From assembly GCA_002425185.1 (NCBI GenBank), contig DILT01000014.1, positions 124,001 to 188,000 of the forward strand: a stretch of 64,000 bases of DNA, given 5' to 3'. Every line of letters begins with the position of its first letter. Within the stretch, counting starts at the first letter, position 1. The position numbers were made by a program, and so were the translations under genes. The notes under the pieces were generated by a model. It was given only the letters and a program-made list of their open reading frames with translations. It was not told the DNA's origin and made no database searches. Positions 1 through 7,309 of this stretch are shown one piece after another. This stretch comes from Flammeovirgaceae bacterium UBA5585. Lineage in GTDB: Bacteria > Bacteroidota > Bacteroidia > Cytophagales > Cyclobacteriaceae.

Positions 1-584
1 TCTTCCAGAAACTGCAGGAAAGAATCTTCGGGCTCATGAATACCACCAAGCCCTTGAATACCTTCAATAAGTACAGCCGCCACATCATCACTCATCACCG
101 CATTAAATGCAGCAGTATCATTTAAGGGAGTAAATACAATGTCGTGTCCTGCATTTACCGGTGCAACAATTTTAGGGTTATCGGTAGTGGCTACAGCTGC
201 CGAAGTACGACCGTGAAAAGCTTTTTTAAAAGCAATTATTTTTTTTCTTCCCGTGACAAACGAGGCAATCTTTAAAGCATTTTCAACTGCTTCCGCACCT
301 GAGTTGCACAAGAACAATTGGTAATCCGGGTAACCGGAAACTTCGCCCAGTCTTTCCGCAAGCTTCTCCTGTAAAGGATTCTGAACACTGTTGGAATAGA
401 AACCGATTTTTTGCAATTGTTTCGCTATCGCATCTACATAATACGGATGGGTGTGTCCGATGGAGATCACCGCGTGTCCTCCATATAAATCCAGATACTT
501 GTTTCCTTCATCATCCCACACCCAACTGCCTTTGGCCTTGACAGGGGTGATGGGGAAAAGCGGATATACATCAAACGTTTTCAT
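1..584 (-). CDS. argD: Acetylornithine/succinylornithine aminotransferase (3' end outside window)
   Basis: Class III PLP-dependent aminotransferase of arginine synthesis, converting N-acyl-glutamate semialdehyde to N-acyl-ornithine. Only the first 194 residues lie in the window. The protein starts MKTFDVYPLFPITPVKAKGS and carries family motifs: GGHAVISIGHTHP near residues 35-47, LFLCNSGAEAVENALKIA near 91-108 (phosphate-binding region) and FHGRTSAAVATT shortly after. The PLP lysine would lie beyond the window. Its ATG overlaps the proC stop by four bases (ATGA), so it is the last visible gene of the GNAT-argG-argC-proC-argD operon. Related class III aminotransferases look alike, but the arginine context settles the call. 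Confidence 0.9.
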   Translation of the reverse strand, partial: MKTFDVYPLFPITPVKAKGSWVWDDEGNKYLDLYGGHAVISIGHTHPYYVDAIAKQLQKIGFYSNSVQNPLQEKLAERLGEVSGYPDYQLFLCNSGAEAVENALKIASFVTGRKKIIAFKKAFHGRTSAAVATTDNPKIVAPVNAGHDIVFTPLNDTAAFNAVMSDDVAAVLIEGIQGLGGIHEPEDSFLQFLE

Positions 585-1384
585 TTCCGTATGTTATTTA
601 TTTTTTCAAAAGAAGCCACCAGTCCTTTAATAATAGCAGAACTCAGTCCCTGGTGCTCCATCTCATTGAGTCCAGCAATCGTGCATCCTTCCGGTGTTGT
701 TACCCGGTCGATTTCCATTTCCGGATGAAGGCCATGCTCTTGTAAAAGTAAGGCCGCTCCTTTTGCCGTTTGCACCGCAATGGCTTGTGCATCTTCAGCA
801 TCAAAACCTAACTGGATTCCACCCTGTGTGGAGGCACGCAGAAAGCGCATAAAGAAGGCAATACCACTAGCCGCCAGCACTGTAGAGGCTTTCATTAACC
901 GCTCTTCAACAATAAGCGTTTTACCCAGTCCGTCAAACAACCTGATTACCGCGCTAACATGTTGTGGTGATGCCTGGTGCGAACAAATGCACGTCATGGA
1001 TGCTGCAATCGCGATAGCCGTGTTGGGCATGGCCCGAATAATGGGAATTTGCTTTCCGCCAAGTTGCGAAGCAATCTCCTCTGTGCTGATGCCGGTAACA
1101 GTGGAAATCAACACATGCTTGCCTTCCTGAAAGGCAGGTGAAATTTCATTGACAACCGCCAGCGTCTGCTTAGGCTGAACGCATATCATAATCAGCGATG
1201 CCTGCTGAACGGCTTCACTATTGTTTGTTGTAACCGAAAAGCCTGCTGTGCGAATGGAATCGAGTTTATCCAAACTTCTCCGCGTAAGCGTAAGCTGTTC
1301 AGGTTTCATTAACCCTGCTTTTATAATTCCCTGGGCTATTGCAACGCCAAGATTTCCAGCTCCTATAATGGCTAACCGTTCCAT
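581..1384 (-). CDS. proC: Pyrroline-5-carboxylate reductase
   Basis: Last step of proline synthesis: NAD(P)H-dependent reduction of pyrroline-5-carboxylate to proline, in the cytoplasm. The 267-residue length is normal for ProC. The N terminus has the Rossmann motif IGAGNLG (residues 7-13), and the C-terminal dimerisation domain has the expected VTTPEGCTIAGLNEME-type segment (substrate-site VT.PGGTT in homologues). It sits one base after argC and overlaps argD by four bases, so translation is probably coupled. Presence of proC inside an arg cluster is a known Bacteroidota arrangement and links the two glutamate-semialdehyde-derived pathways. Confidence 0.95.
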   Translation of the reverse strand: MERLAIIGAGNLGVAIAQGIIKAGLMKPEQLTLTRRSLDKLDSIRTAGFSVTTNNSEAVQQASLIMICVQPKQTLAVVNEISPAFQEGKHVLISTVTGISTEEIASQLGGKQIPIIRAMPNTAIAIAASMTCICSHQASPQHVSAVIRLFDGLGKTLIVEERLMKASTVLAASGIAFFMRFLRASTQGGIQLGFDAEDAQAIAVQTAKGAALLLQEHGLHPEMEIDRVTTPEGCTIAGLNEMEHQGLSSAIIKGLVASFEKINNIRK

Positions 1385-1385
1385 A

Positions 1386-2372
1386 TTAAAAAGCGGTTGA
1401 TTTTAATTGAAGCCCTGTGCGCTCATCCAAACCAAACATCAGGTTCATGTTTTGAACCGCCTGGCCGGAGGCACCTTTCAACAGATTATCAATAGCCGAA
1501 TGAACGACCAACTTATTTCCTTCTTTTTCCAGATAGATCAAACACTTGCTGGTGTTCACCACTTGCTTTAAATCAATCATCGTATCCGCAACATGGGTGA
1601 ACGGATGATCTTGATAGAATGCTTTATAAAGCTGATTCAAATCATTCAGCGATTGCTGTGTTTCCATGATTGAACTCACAAAAATTCCCCTTGTAAAATC
1701 TCCCCGCCATGGTACAAAGTTCAACGCACCGGAGAATGAAGATTGAAGTTGCTTCAGCGACTGATTGATTTCCGCAACATGCTGATGCGTTAATGTTTTG
1801 TATGCTGAAATGTTATTGGCACGCCACGTGAAGTGTGTAGTATCCTGAAGTTTTTGTCCGGCACCGGTTGATCCGGTTATGCCGGTAGAATATACTTCCT
1901 TCAATAAACCCGCGCTCGCCATCGGCAACAAACCCAACTGTATAGCGGTGGCAAAGCAGCCAGGATTGGCAACATTGTTTACCTGACGGATAACTGCGCG
2001 GTTTAACTCCGGAAGACCGTACGTAAACGTCCGTCCAGCCACTTTATCACCCAACCGAAAGTCATTTCCCAGATCGATAACCTTTACCGTTGACACTACA
2101 ATGTTCTCCTGTAAGAATTTCTTGCTCTCTCCGTGACCCAGGCACAAAAACAAAACATCAACATCAGCCGATAGCGCATCGGTAAAAGTCAGTTGGGTTT
2201 CACCTAACAGATCGGCATGAACAGCATACACCGGTGTACCGGCATTACTCCTGCTGTGCACAAAGGAAATTTGAACGGCAGGGTGATTCAGTAAAAGCCG
2301 CAAGGTTTCACCACCGGTATACCCGGCACCGCCAATAATCCCAGCTTTTATCTTCTTCTCCATCATTACCAT
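1386..2372 (-). CDS. argC: N-acetyl-gamma-glutamyl-phosphate reductase
   Basis: Third step of arginine synthesis: NADPH-dependent reduction of N-acyl-glutamyl-phosphate to the semialdehyde. The 328-residue protein has the NAD-binding motif GIIGGAGYTGGE (residues 11-22) and the catalytic cysteine in NPGCFATA (Cys139). Start is uncertain: MVMMEKK offers three ATGs (2372, 2366, 2363); MEKKIKAGIIG at 2363 is equally plausible. It lies 38 bp after argG, and that spacer is filled by a short repeat. In some Bacteroidota the pathway uses succinylated intermediates; the sequence alone does not tell which acyl group is used here. Confidence 0.95.
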   Translation of the reverse strand: MVMMEKKIKAGIIGGAGYTGGETLRLLLNHPAVQISFVHSRSNAGTPVYAVHADLLGETQLTFTDALSADVDVLFLCLGHGESKKFLQENIVVSTVKVIDLGNDFRLGDKVAGRTFTYGLPELNRAVIRQVNNVANPGCFATAIQLGLLPMASAGLLKEVYSTGITGSTGAGQKLQDTTHFTWRANNISAYKTLTHQHVAEINQSLKQLQSSFSGALNFVPWRGDFTRGIFVSSIMETQQSLNDLNQLYKAFYQDHPFTHVADTMIDLKQVVNTSKCLIYLEKEGNKLVVHSAIDNLLKGASGQAVQNMNLMFGLDERTGLQLKSTAF

Positions 2373-2386
2373 CTTTATGCTTTATA

Positions 2387-2445
2387 CTTTTCGCTTTCAA
2401 CTTTACGCTTTCAGCTTTTTAGCCTATGCTTTTCGCTTTCAACTT
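2387..2445. repeat. Short direct repeat spanning the argG 3' end and the argG-argC spacer
   Basis: A 17-bp unit (CTTTTCGCTTTCAACTT on the plus strand) occurs at 2387-2403 and again, identically, at 2429-2445. A degenerate third copy (TTACGCTTTCAGCTTTT) lies between them. The second copy is inside argG and encodes part of its last residues (…EEVESEKHRLKS), so the argG tail was built or replaced by the repeat. Confidence 0.7.
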
Positions 2446-3631
2446 CTTCCTTTACCTGATGATAAATTGAAACCTGGTTACCAAAAATCTTGGTGAAGCC
2501 TTTCACATCATCGCCTGTCCACCCCAAATTCATTTCACCATACTTACCAAACTTACCGGACATTAAATCGTAAGGCGATTCAATACCAAGCACCTGGAAA
2601 CGGTACGGATGCAATTCAAGATGAACTACACCGGTCACGTTTTGTTGCGTGCTGGTCATAAAAGCCTCAATGTCGCGCATAACCGGATCAAGATACTGGC
2701 CTTCATGCAACCAGTTGCCATAAAACTGCGCCAGCTGATCTTTCCAGCTCAATTGCCACTTGGTAAGTACATGCTTTTCCAAGGCATGATGCGCCTTGAT
2801 GATCAGCATAGGTGCGGCCGCTTCAAAACCAACACGACCTTTAATGCCGATAATCGTATCGCCCACATGAATATCCCTGCCAATGCCATAAGGCCCGGCT
2901 ATGGATTGCAGGTGATGAATAGCCTCCACCGGATGGCTAAACTCATTTTCATTTACTTTCTTCAATTCACCCTGCTCAAAGGTCAGGGAAATTGTTTCAG
3001 AACCAGTCTTTGTGACCTGCGTAGGCCAGGCCTCTTCAGGCAACATGCCCAATGAGTTAAGCGTTTCTTTTCCGCCTACGGATGTGCCCCAGATTCCTTT
3101 ATTAATGGAGTACTGAGCCTTTTCAAAATTCATCTCCACACCTTTGCCCTTCAGGTAACTGATCTCCGCTTCGCGCGAAAGTTTCAGCTCACGAATAGGC
3201 GTAATAATCTCTACGCCCGGCAACAGGATATTCAACACCATATCGAACCGTACCTGATCGTTACCGGCACCTGTACTGCCATGAGCCACTGCATCCGCAC
3301 CAACCTCTTTAGCATACCTGGCCACAGCCAAAGCCTGCGACATCCGCTCAGCGCTTACACTCAACGGATAGGTGTTGTTTTTCAAAACATTTCCGTAGAT
3401 CAGGTAACGAATAACCGAGTCAAAATAATTTCGGGTTTCCTCAACTGTTTTATGACTGGCGGAACCCAACGTAATTGCATGCGCTTCAATGCGCTTTAAT
3501 TCAGTAGTGTCAAAGCCACCGGTATTTACGGTGAGGGTATGCACCTCATACCGTAAATCCTCTTTCAGGTACTTTACACAAAATGAGGTATCAAGCCCTC
3601 CGCTAAAAGCCAAAACAACTTTCTTTTTCAT
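2411..3631 (-). CDS. argG: Argininosuccinate synthase
   Basis: ATP-dependent condensation of citrulline and aspartate to argininosuccinate, the penultimate step of arginine synthesis. The 406-residue protein has the N-type ATP pyrophosphatase loop AFSGGLDTSFCVKYL (residues 8-22) and the substrate segment HGSTGAGNDQVRFD near residues 117-130. Length fits the family. The last dozen residues (rich in Glu, Lys, Ser) fall in a short DNA repeat and are probably not conserved. It begins one base after the GNAT stop codon and is followed by argC, consistent with one operon. Confidence 0.96.
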   Translation of the reverse strand: MKKKVVLAFSGGLDTSFCVKYLKEDLRYEVHTLTVNTGGFDTTELKRIEAHAITLGSASHKTVEETRNYFDSVIRYLIYGNVLKNNTYPLSVSAERMSQALAVARYAKEVGADAVAHGSTGAGNDQVRFDMVLNILLPGVEIITPIRELKLSREAEISYLKGKGVEMNFEKAQYSINKGIWGTSVGGKETLNSLGMLPEEAWPTQVTKTGSETISLTFEQGELKKVNENEFSHPVEAIHHLQSIAGPYGIGRDIHVGDTIIGIKGRVGFEAAAPMLIIKAHHALEKHVLTKWQLSWKDQLAQFYGNWLHEGQYLDPVMRDIEAFMTSTQQNVTGVVHLELHPYRFQVLGIESPYDLMSGKFGKYGEMNLGWTGDDVKGFTKIFGNQVSIYHQVKEEVESEKHRLKS

Positions 3632-3632
3632 C

Positions 3633-4400
3633 TTACCAAAAGAAAAAACTTAAAATAGAATTCTTTTTAGGCTCTCCGTTACCCGAGCCGTTATTCTTGT
3701 TGCGCGAACGCAACAGCACAAACTGCTTGAACTTAACCCAGCGTTCAAACAGCTTAAAGTTTCCTTTAAACCTGCGTCTGCGTTTGTGCTTCAATTTACC
3801 ATCTGGTGTTACTATCGTTTGCGATTTTACCGGTTGTGCGGCTTGCACCTTGGCTGCAGCTTCGGCCGGATCGAAAAGCATAGCGGTGCACATACAGTTT
3901 GTGCGGTTCTTGCTCATCAGTATTTCGAAGTTCACACAGCTACGGCAACCTTTCCAGAATTCTTCATCCGTAGTAAGCTCGGAATAGGTTACCGGTTCAT
4001 AGCCCAGATCGGAGTTGATCTTCATCACGGCCAACCCGGTGGTGAGTCCAAATATTTTAGATTCGGGATATTTCTGCCGCGACAACTCAAAAATCTTACG
4101 CTTTATGTCGGTGGCCACTCCGCTTTTACGGAAGGGAGGTGACACGATTAGTCCGGAGTTGGCCACATATTTTCCATGTTGCCAGACTTCAACGTAGCAG
4201 AAGCCTACCCACGTTCCTTCGGTTGTAACGGCAATTACAGCCTTGCCTTCCTCCATCTTTTTCTCGATGTACTCGGGCGAACGCTTGGCAATGCCGGTTC
4301 CGCGCGCTTTCGCGGATTCTTCCATCTCCAGGGTGATGGTGGTTGCGTAATGTTTATCGTCTGCTGTGGCCAGCCGGACAATGATGTTGTTATTTTCCAT
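3633..4400 (-). CDS. GNAT acetyltransferase of the arginine cluster, candidate N-acylglutamate synthase
   Basis: Residues about 5-150 form a GNAT fold with the acyl-CoA loop region (SPPFRKSGVATDIKRKIFEL, near 87-106). After it comes a cysteine cluster, GCRSC followed by NCMC (C-x2-C-x13-C-x-C), which could bind a metal. The last ~70 residues are very basic (KHKRRRRFKGNFKLF) and end in SFFFW. It is the first gene of the arginine operon, two bases before argG. GNAT proteins in this position are typical of Bacteroidota arg clusters that lack a recognisable argA/argJ; making N-acylglutamate, the first step, is the likely role. That is inference from family context, not from a catalytic motif. Confidence 0.75.
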   Translation of the reverse strand: MENNNIIVRLATADDKHYATTITLEMEESAKARGTGIAKRSPEYIEKKMEEGKAVIAVTTEGTWVGFCYVEVWQHGKYVANSGLIVSPPFRKSGVATDIKRKIFELSRQKYPESKIFGLTTGLAVMKINSDLGYEPVTYSELTTDEEFWKGCRSCVNFEILMSKNRTNCMCTAMLFDPAEAAAKVQAAQPVKSQTIVTPDGKLKHKRRRRFKGNFKLFERWVKFKQFVLLRSRNKNNGSGNGEPKKNSILSFFFW

Positions 4401-4751
4401 TGATCGTTACGATATGGATTAGGTCTGCATACACCAATGGTGCTTCAGACGTTGTTTTTAAAAATTTAAGAATGAGGGACGTAGTGTTACGCCAGTGCAC
4501 ATCCTGTGCTGCACAGGAGTGTGGTTGCCAATAAAATCGGGCTTACGGTATCAAATACGCACGAAGCGCGCGGGTCGGCATCGCCTGGTCACCATACAGG
4601 CTGGTGTTGAGAACAGAATTGTTCTGGGGAGTTGAAAAGCGGCCTTGGCTGCTTTTACTGTGGTGATCGGTGTTTTCAATTTCTTTCTTAGTGGTTAGGT
4701 TAGAAACGCTAGATAAAAATCATGCAGTTAGTTTTAAGTTTAACGCTAATG
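4401..4751 (-). promoter_or_regulatory. Long leader of the arginine operon (about 345 nt)
   Basis: No long gene lies between the GNAT start and the promoter box at 4752-4759. On the minus strand, in order, it holds a hairpin AAAAGCAGCC/GGCCGCTTTT (4636-4657), a hairpin AGAACA/TGTTCT (4612-4627), a possible 14-codon leader peptide (4551-4595) and a palindrome TCCTGTGC-A-GCACAGGA (about 4502-4518). Such an order (peptide then hairpins before the first structural gene) would suit attenuation. No ArgR-type operator was recognised. Confidence 0.4.
4551..4595 (-). CDS. Possible arginine-rich leader peptide
   Basis: A 14-codon ORF from ATG at 4595 to TGA at 4551 reads MVTRRCRPARFVRI: five arginines in fourteen residues. 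It lies about 150 nt upstream of the first gene of the arginine operon, within its leader. Arginine-rich codons just before hairpins would fit ribosome-mediated attenuation. Against it: the ORF is tiny, it has no clear ribosome binding site, and it lies in a locally GC-rich stretch where CGN codons arise by chance. Confidence 0.3.
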   Translation of the reverse strand: MVTRRCRPARFVRI

Positions 4752-4785
4752 CAAAGGTATACGATAATTTTTTAGAAATGATCAA
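4752..4785 (-). promoter_or_regulatory. Bacteroidota-type promoter of the arginine operon
   Basis: Minus-strand TTG (4783-4785), 23-nt spacer, then TACCTTTG (4752-4759), a match to the TTG-N17-23-TAnnTTTG consensus of Bacteroidota housekeeping sigma. Transcription would begin near 4745 and read through the GNAT, argG, argC, proC and argD genes. Confidence 0.65.
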
Positions 4786-4800
4786 CTTTTTTCGGGAAAT

Positions 4801-4826
4801 AAAAAATTCTGCCTAACGGGAGTTAG
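4801..4826 (-). terminator. Weak terminator-like hairpin after the TRIC channel gene
   Basis: On the minus strand CTAAC-TCCC-GTTAG (5-bp stem) is followed after six bases by a run of six T. It lies 67 bp past the stop of the gene at 4893-5507. The short stem makes it a weak call. Confidence 0.3.
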
Positions 4827-4892
4827 CGCATTCTTCTGCTCAAGTCCACTGCTGGAGTACCCGGGCTTCTTCTTCCTGAGCGTTGCCTCGTC

Positions 4893-5507
4893 TTACCGAA
4901 TTTTTCTGAAGCCTGGCAATGCAAGCTTAAACTTTACCGCCAACAACCGGATAAGAATGATGACTGAAATAGAGATCAGCAGGTTGTAGTTGCGCTCCAG
5001 CGGAGTATGAATATCAAGCACCAGGTAAACGATAGCTCCCGCCAGGCAAGCCGTGGCATAAATTTCCTTGCGGAAGATTACCGGCAATTCATTCGCCAGT
5101 GTGTCGCGGATCACCCCGCCCATCACGGCTGTAAACATGCCCATAATGGCTGCTATCTCCGGCCGCACACCCAAGCTCATGGCTTTTTCCACCCCCAGAA
5201 TGGTGAAGAAGGAAATACCCAGCGTGTCGAATAAGAGAAATGTTCTCCGCAGCCTGATGAACAACCGGAAAAAAATAATGGCCATGACTACGCCAGCCAA
5301 TACCGCATACAGAAAATGAATATCTCCGATCCACACCAGCGGGTAACTCCCCAGCATCATATCACGGATGGTGCCGCCACCAATGGCTGTAATAAATCCG
5401 GTGAAGCCGGCAGCAAACCAGTCGTGGTCTTTGTCCTGCATGGCCAAAGCCCCGGATATGGCAAAGAAGAACGTACCAATAAGTTCGAGCGGATATTGAA
5501 AGTACAC
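4893..5507 (-). CDS. TRIC-type cation channel family protein (UPF0126/YicG)
   Basis: A 204-residue integral membrane protein with two tandem UPF0126 repeats. The first carries AIGGGTIRDMMLG (near residues 42-54) and the second GGVIRDTLANE (near 130-140); these glycine/Arg-Asp motifs are the family signature. About seven membrane helices are expected. Bacterial TRIC homologues conduct monovalent cations; some relatives have been linked to glycine uptake, so the substrate is open. The start is GTG at 5507, 23 nt after a promoter box at 5531-5538, so the gene has its own promoter although it follows the MoxR-module genes by only about 50 bp. Confidence 0.85.
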   Translation of the reverse strand: MYFQYPLELIGTFFFAISGALAMQDKDHDWFAAGFTGFITAIGGGTIRDMMLGSYPLVWIGDIHFLYAVLAGVVMAIIFFRLFIRLRRTFLLFDTLGISFFTILGVEKAMSLGVRPEIAAIMGMFTAVMGGVIRDTLANELPVIFRKEIYATACLAGAIVYLVLDIHTPLERNYNLLISISVIILIRLLAVKFKLALPGFRKIR

Positions 5508-5530
5508 AGGAAGATTGATTTTAACCAGGG

Positions 5531-5538
5531 CAAAGATA
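5531..5538 (-). promoter_or_regulatory. Promoter -7 box for the TRIC channel gene
   Basis: Minus-strand TATCTTTG matches TAnnTTTG and lies just upstream of the GTG start at 5507. No good TTG -33 element was found at the right distance. Confidence 0.45.
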
Positions 5539-5560
5539 GACGATGCCAGTTGACTTCCTG

Positions 5561-7306
5561 CTAAAGCTTAGGCACCAACCACAAAAACCCGGCACTCAGC
5601 AGAAATAAAAGAAAAAAGATCAGGGGATTAAATTCCTTACGGATTAAATCACCTTGCGTATCACTACGTTCTTCCCGACTACCGGATTTCCGAATGTTGG
5701 CCTTAATCTGATTCGCGAGCGCCACAGACGGCCACTCGCCAGGTGCGGAAACATAAAAAAACTCCTCGTTACCAGTAGCCGTGGCAAGAACATGCCAACC
5801 GGGTTCACCAGCCCATAGTTTAGCCGACCAAACATTATCTATAAAGACATCCTCTTGTAAGGGCCATGGAACGCTATCCAGTAAAAGCTGAATATCCTCG
5901 TTTGCCGAAATCATTTTAACCGATACCGGATTGTCAGGATAAACGGGGAATGAACTCTCCACACTAATTTTGGCTTCACTATTTCTTGTGCGGGAAATCC
6001 CACTCAATAACGGTATCCACAAATGACTGTAGGTTATAGAGTCGCCACTTAGCGACAAGCGGTAAGTCTCTTTTAAAAACTGAAAACCAATTTTGCCAAA
6101 TTCTTTATACCGGTAACCAGAAAGAAGTCCGGACTGGTTTTCAACAACGTTTGTTATACCCTGTTCCTTTTTAATTCTTTGTGCCAATGCCGGCAGGTTC
6201 AATTTTTTATTGTTGACTGTTACTACCGCTGTATCCGGTTTAACAACAGCCTGTGCAAACGGAAATAATGCATTATCAATCCGATTGGTTGGTGATAATA
6301 CCAACATGCCCAAACCCTTGTTTATTGCTTCACTCACTGCTGCAGCCTCCGACCTTGATAACCGCTGCAGCGATTCGCCATCGATAACCAAAACATCAAA
6401 TTGACCCAAAACTTCAGGTGTGAGATTATTTACTGGACGGGGACCCGTATTGACATATTCAAACCGATACATGCTTTTCGACAACCGGTAGCGGAGGATA
6501 AGCTTATGATGCCGCTTTGCGAGGAAATTTTTAAGGTACTGCGTTTCAAAGGTTGGATAATCCTGAACAAACATGATTGTAAGGGTATCAGGTTTGCTGA
6601 CATGAACAGGTAATTTCTCAACACGGGGTACGTCATCGCCAGCCTTTGTTGTAACCGTGTACAAAAAAAATCCCTCTTGCTTTGGCTTAAACGAAAGTTT
6701 GAAAAACTGCTCCCCCGAGCCTTCCAGGAATACAGAATCTTCCACACCACCTGGTCCATCTAAAAAGATCCACGTATCGAGTGGCGGGTTTTTAACTACA
6801 CCGCTTACAAAATTATTCTGGTATGGGTACACGGGTTGACTTAACGCTATTTCAATTATCCCATCAGGTGGTTCGCTTGCCATGAATACAAAACCTTTCT
6901 TTTTAATCGCATCCAAGGCATGAACCGGCAAACCCTGACCTACTACATAACGGATTTCATTTTGGTTAAAGTGGAGTTGATAAGATTCGAGGAGTTCAGA
7001 ATTGCGATACGGTTTGGCTTGCTGAAGATGCATCAATTTTGCACTCGGATTTTGTCGCAACAGACTATCCACCACTGCAGCCTGATAACCGGGTGTTAAC
7101 AAAATAATTTCATTCGACTGACTTGAATAATAACCAGGTTGGAGAAATAAACCCGCCAGCGCCAAAGCCAATAGAACGACAGCGGTTATGCGGAATGCTG
7201 AATACCTAAGCTTTCTGCTCCATTCAATCCACAACAAAACGCATGTTACTAAAACCAAAACCACCAGAACAATCCACACTGAAACTATTGGATTAAAAAC
7301 AACCAT
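5561..7306 (-). CDS. Membrane protein with glutamine-amidotransferase-like domain, MoxR/BatA module
   Basis: 581 residues. Two membrane helices at the N terminus (about 5-27 and 36-57) and one at the C terminus (about 558-578) flank a large extracytoplasmic part. Near residues 240-355 the text TIMFVQDYPTFETQYLKNF, then a segment with FDVLVIDGES and GLGMLVLSP, resembles the class I glutamine-amidotransferase-like/ThuA fold. No catalytic Cys-His pair is apparent, so it is probably a non-catalytic fold. It is the last gene of the DUF4159-MoxR-DUF58-BatA-DUF4175 run, four bases after the previous stop. I do not recognise a named family; a structural or regulatory role in the module is inferred from context. 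Confidence 0.7.
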   Translation of the reverse strand: MVVFNPIVSVWIVLVVLVLVTCVLLWIEWSRKLRYSAFRITAVVLLALALAGLFLQPGYYSSQSNEIILLTPGYQAAVVDSLLRQNPSAKLMHLQQAKPYRNSELLESYQLHFNQNEIRYVVGQGLPVHALDAIKKKGFVFMASEPPDGIIEIALSQPVYPYQNNFVSGVVKNPPLDTWIFLDGPGGVEDSVFLEGSGEQFFKLSFKPKQEGFFLYTVTTKAGDDVPRVEKLPVHVSKPDTLTIMFVQDYPTFETQYLKNFLAKRHHKLILRYRLSKSMYRFEYVNTGPRPVNNLTPEVLGQFDVLVIDGESLQRLSRSEAAAVSEAINKGLGMLVLSPTNRIDNALFPFAQAVVKPDTAVVTVNNKKLNLPALAQRIKKEQGITNVVENQSGLLSGYRYKEFGKIGFQFLKETYRLSLSGDSITYSHLWIPLLSGISRTRNSEAKISVESSFPVYPDNPVSVKMISANEDIQLLLDSVPWPLQEDVFIDNVWSAKLWAGEPGWHVLATATGNEEFFYVSAPGEWPSVALANQIKANIRKSGSREERSDTQGDLIRKEFNPLIFFLLFLLSAGFLWLVPKL

Positions 7307-7309
7307 ACG

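Noticed and set aside
780..1130. 116-codon plus-strand ORF
   Set aside because: Antisense shadow of proC; no start signal or domain.
2609..3055. 148-codon plus-strand ORF
   Set aside because: It lies antisense inside argG, whose minus-strand protein is full length with all motifs.
4401..4892. Riboswitch or tRNA in the arginine leader gap
   Set aside because: No cloverleaf and no known riboswitch core was seen. The hairpins are short and not diagnostic.
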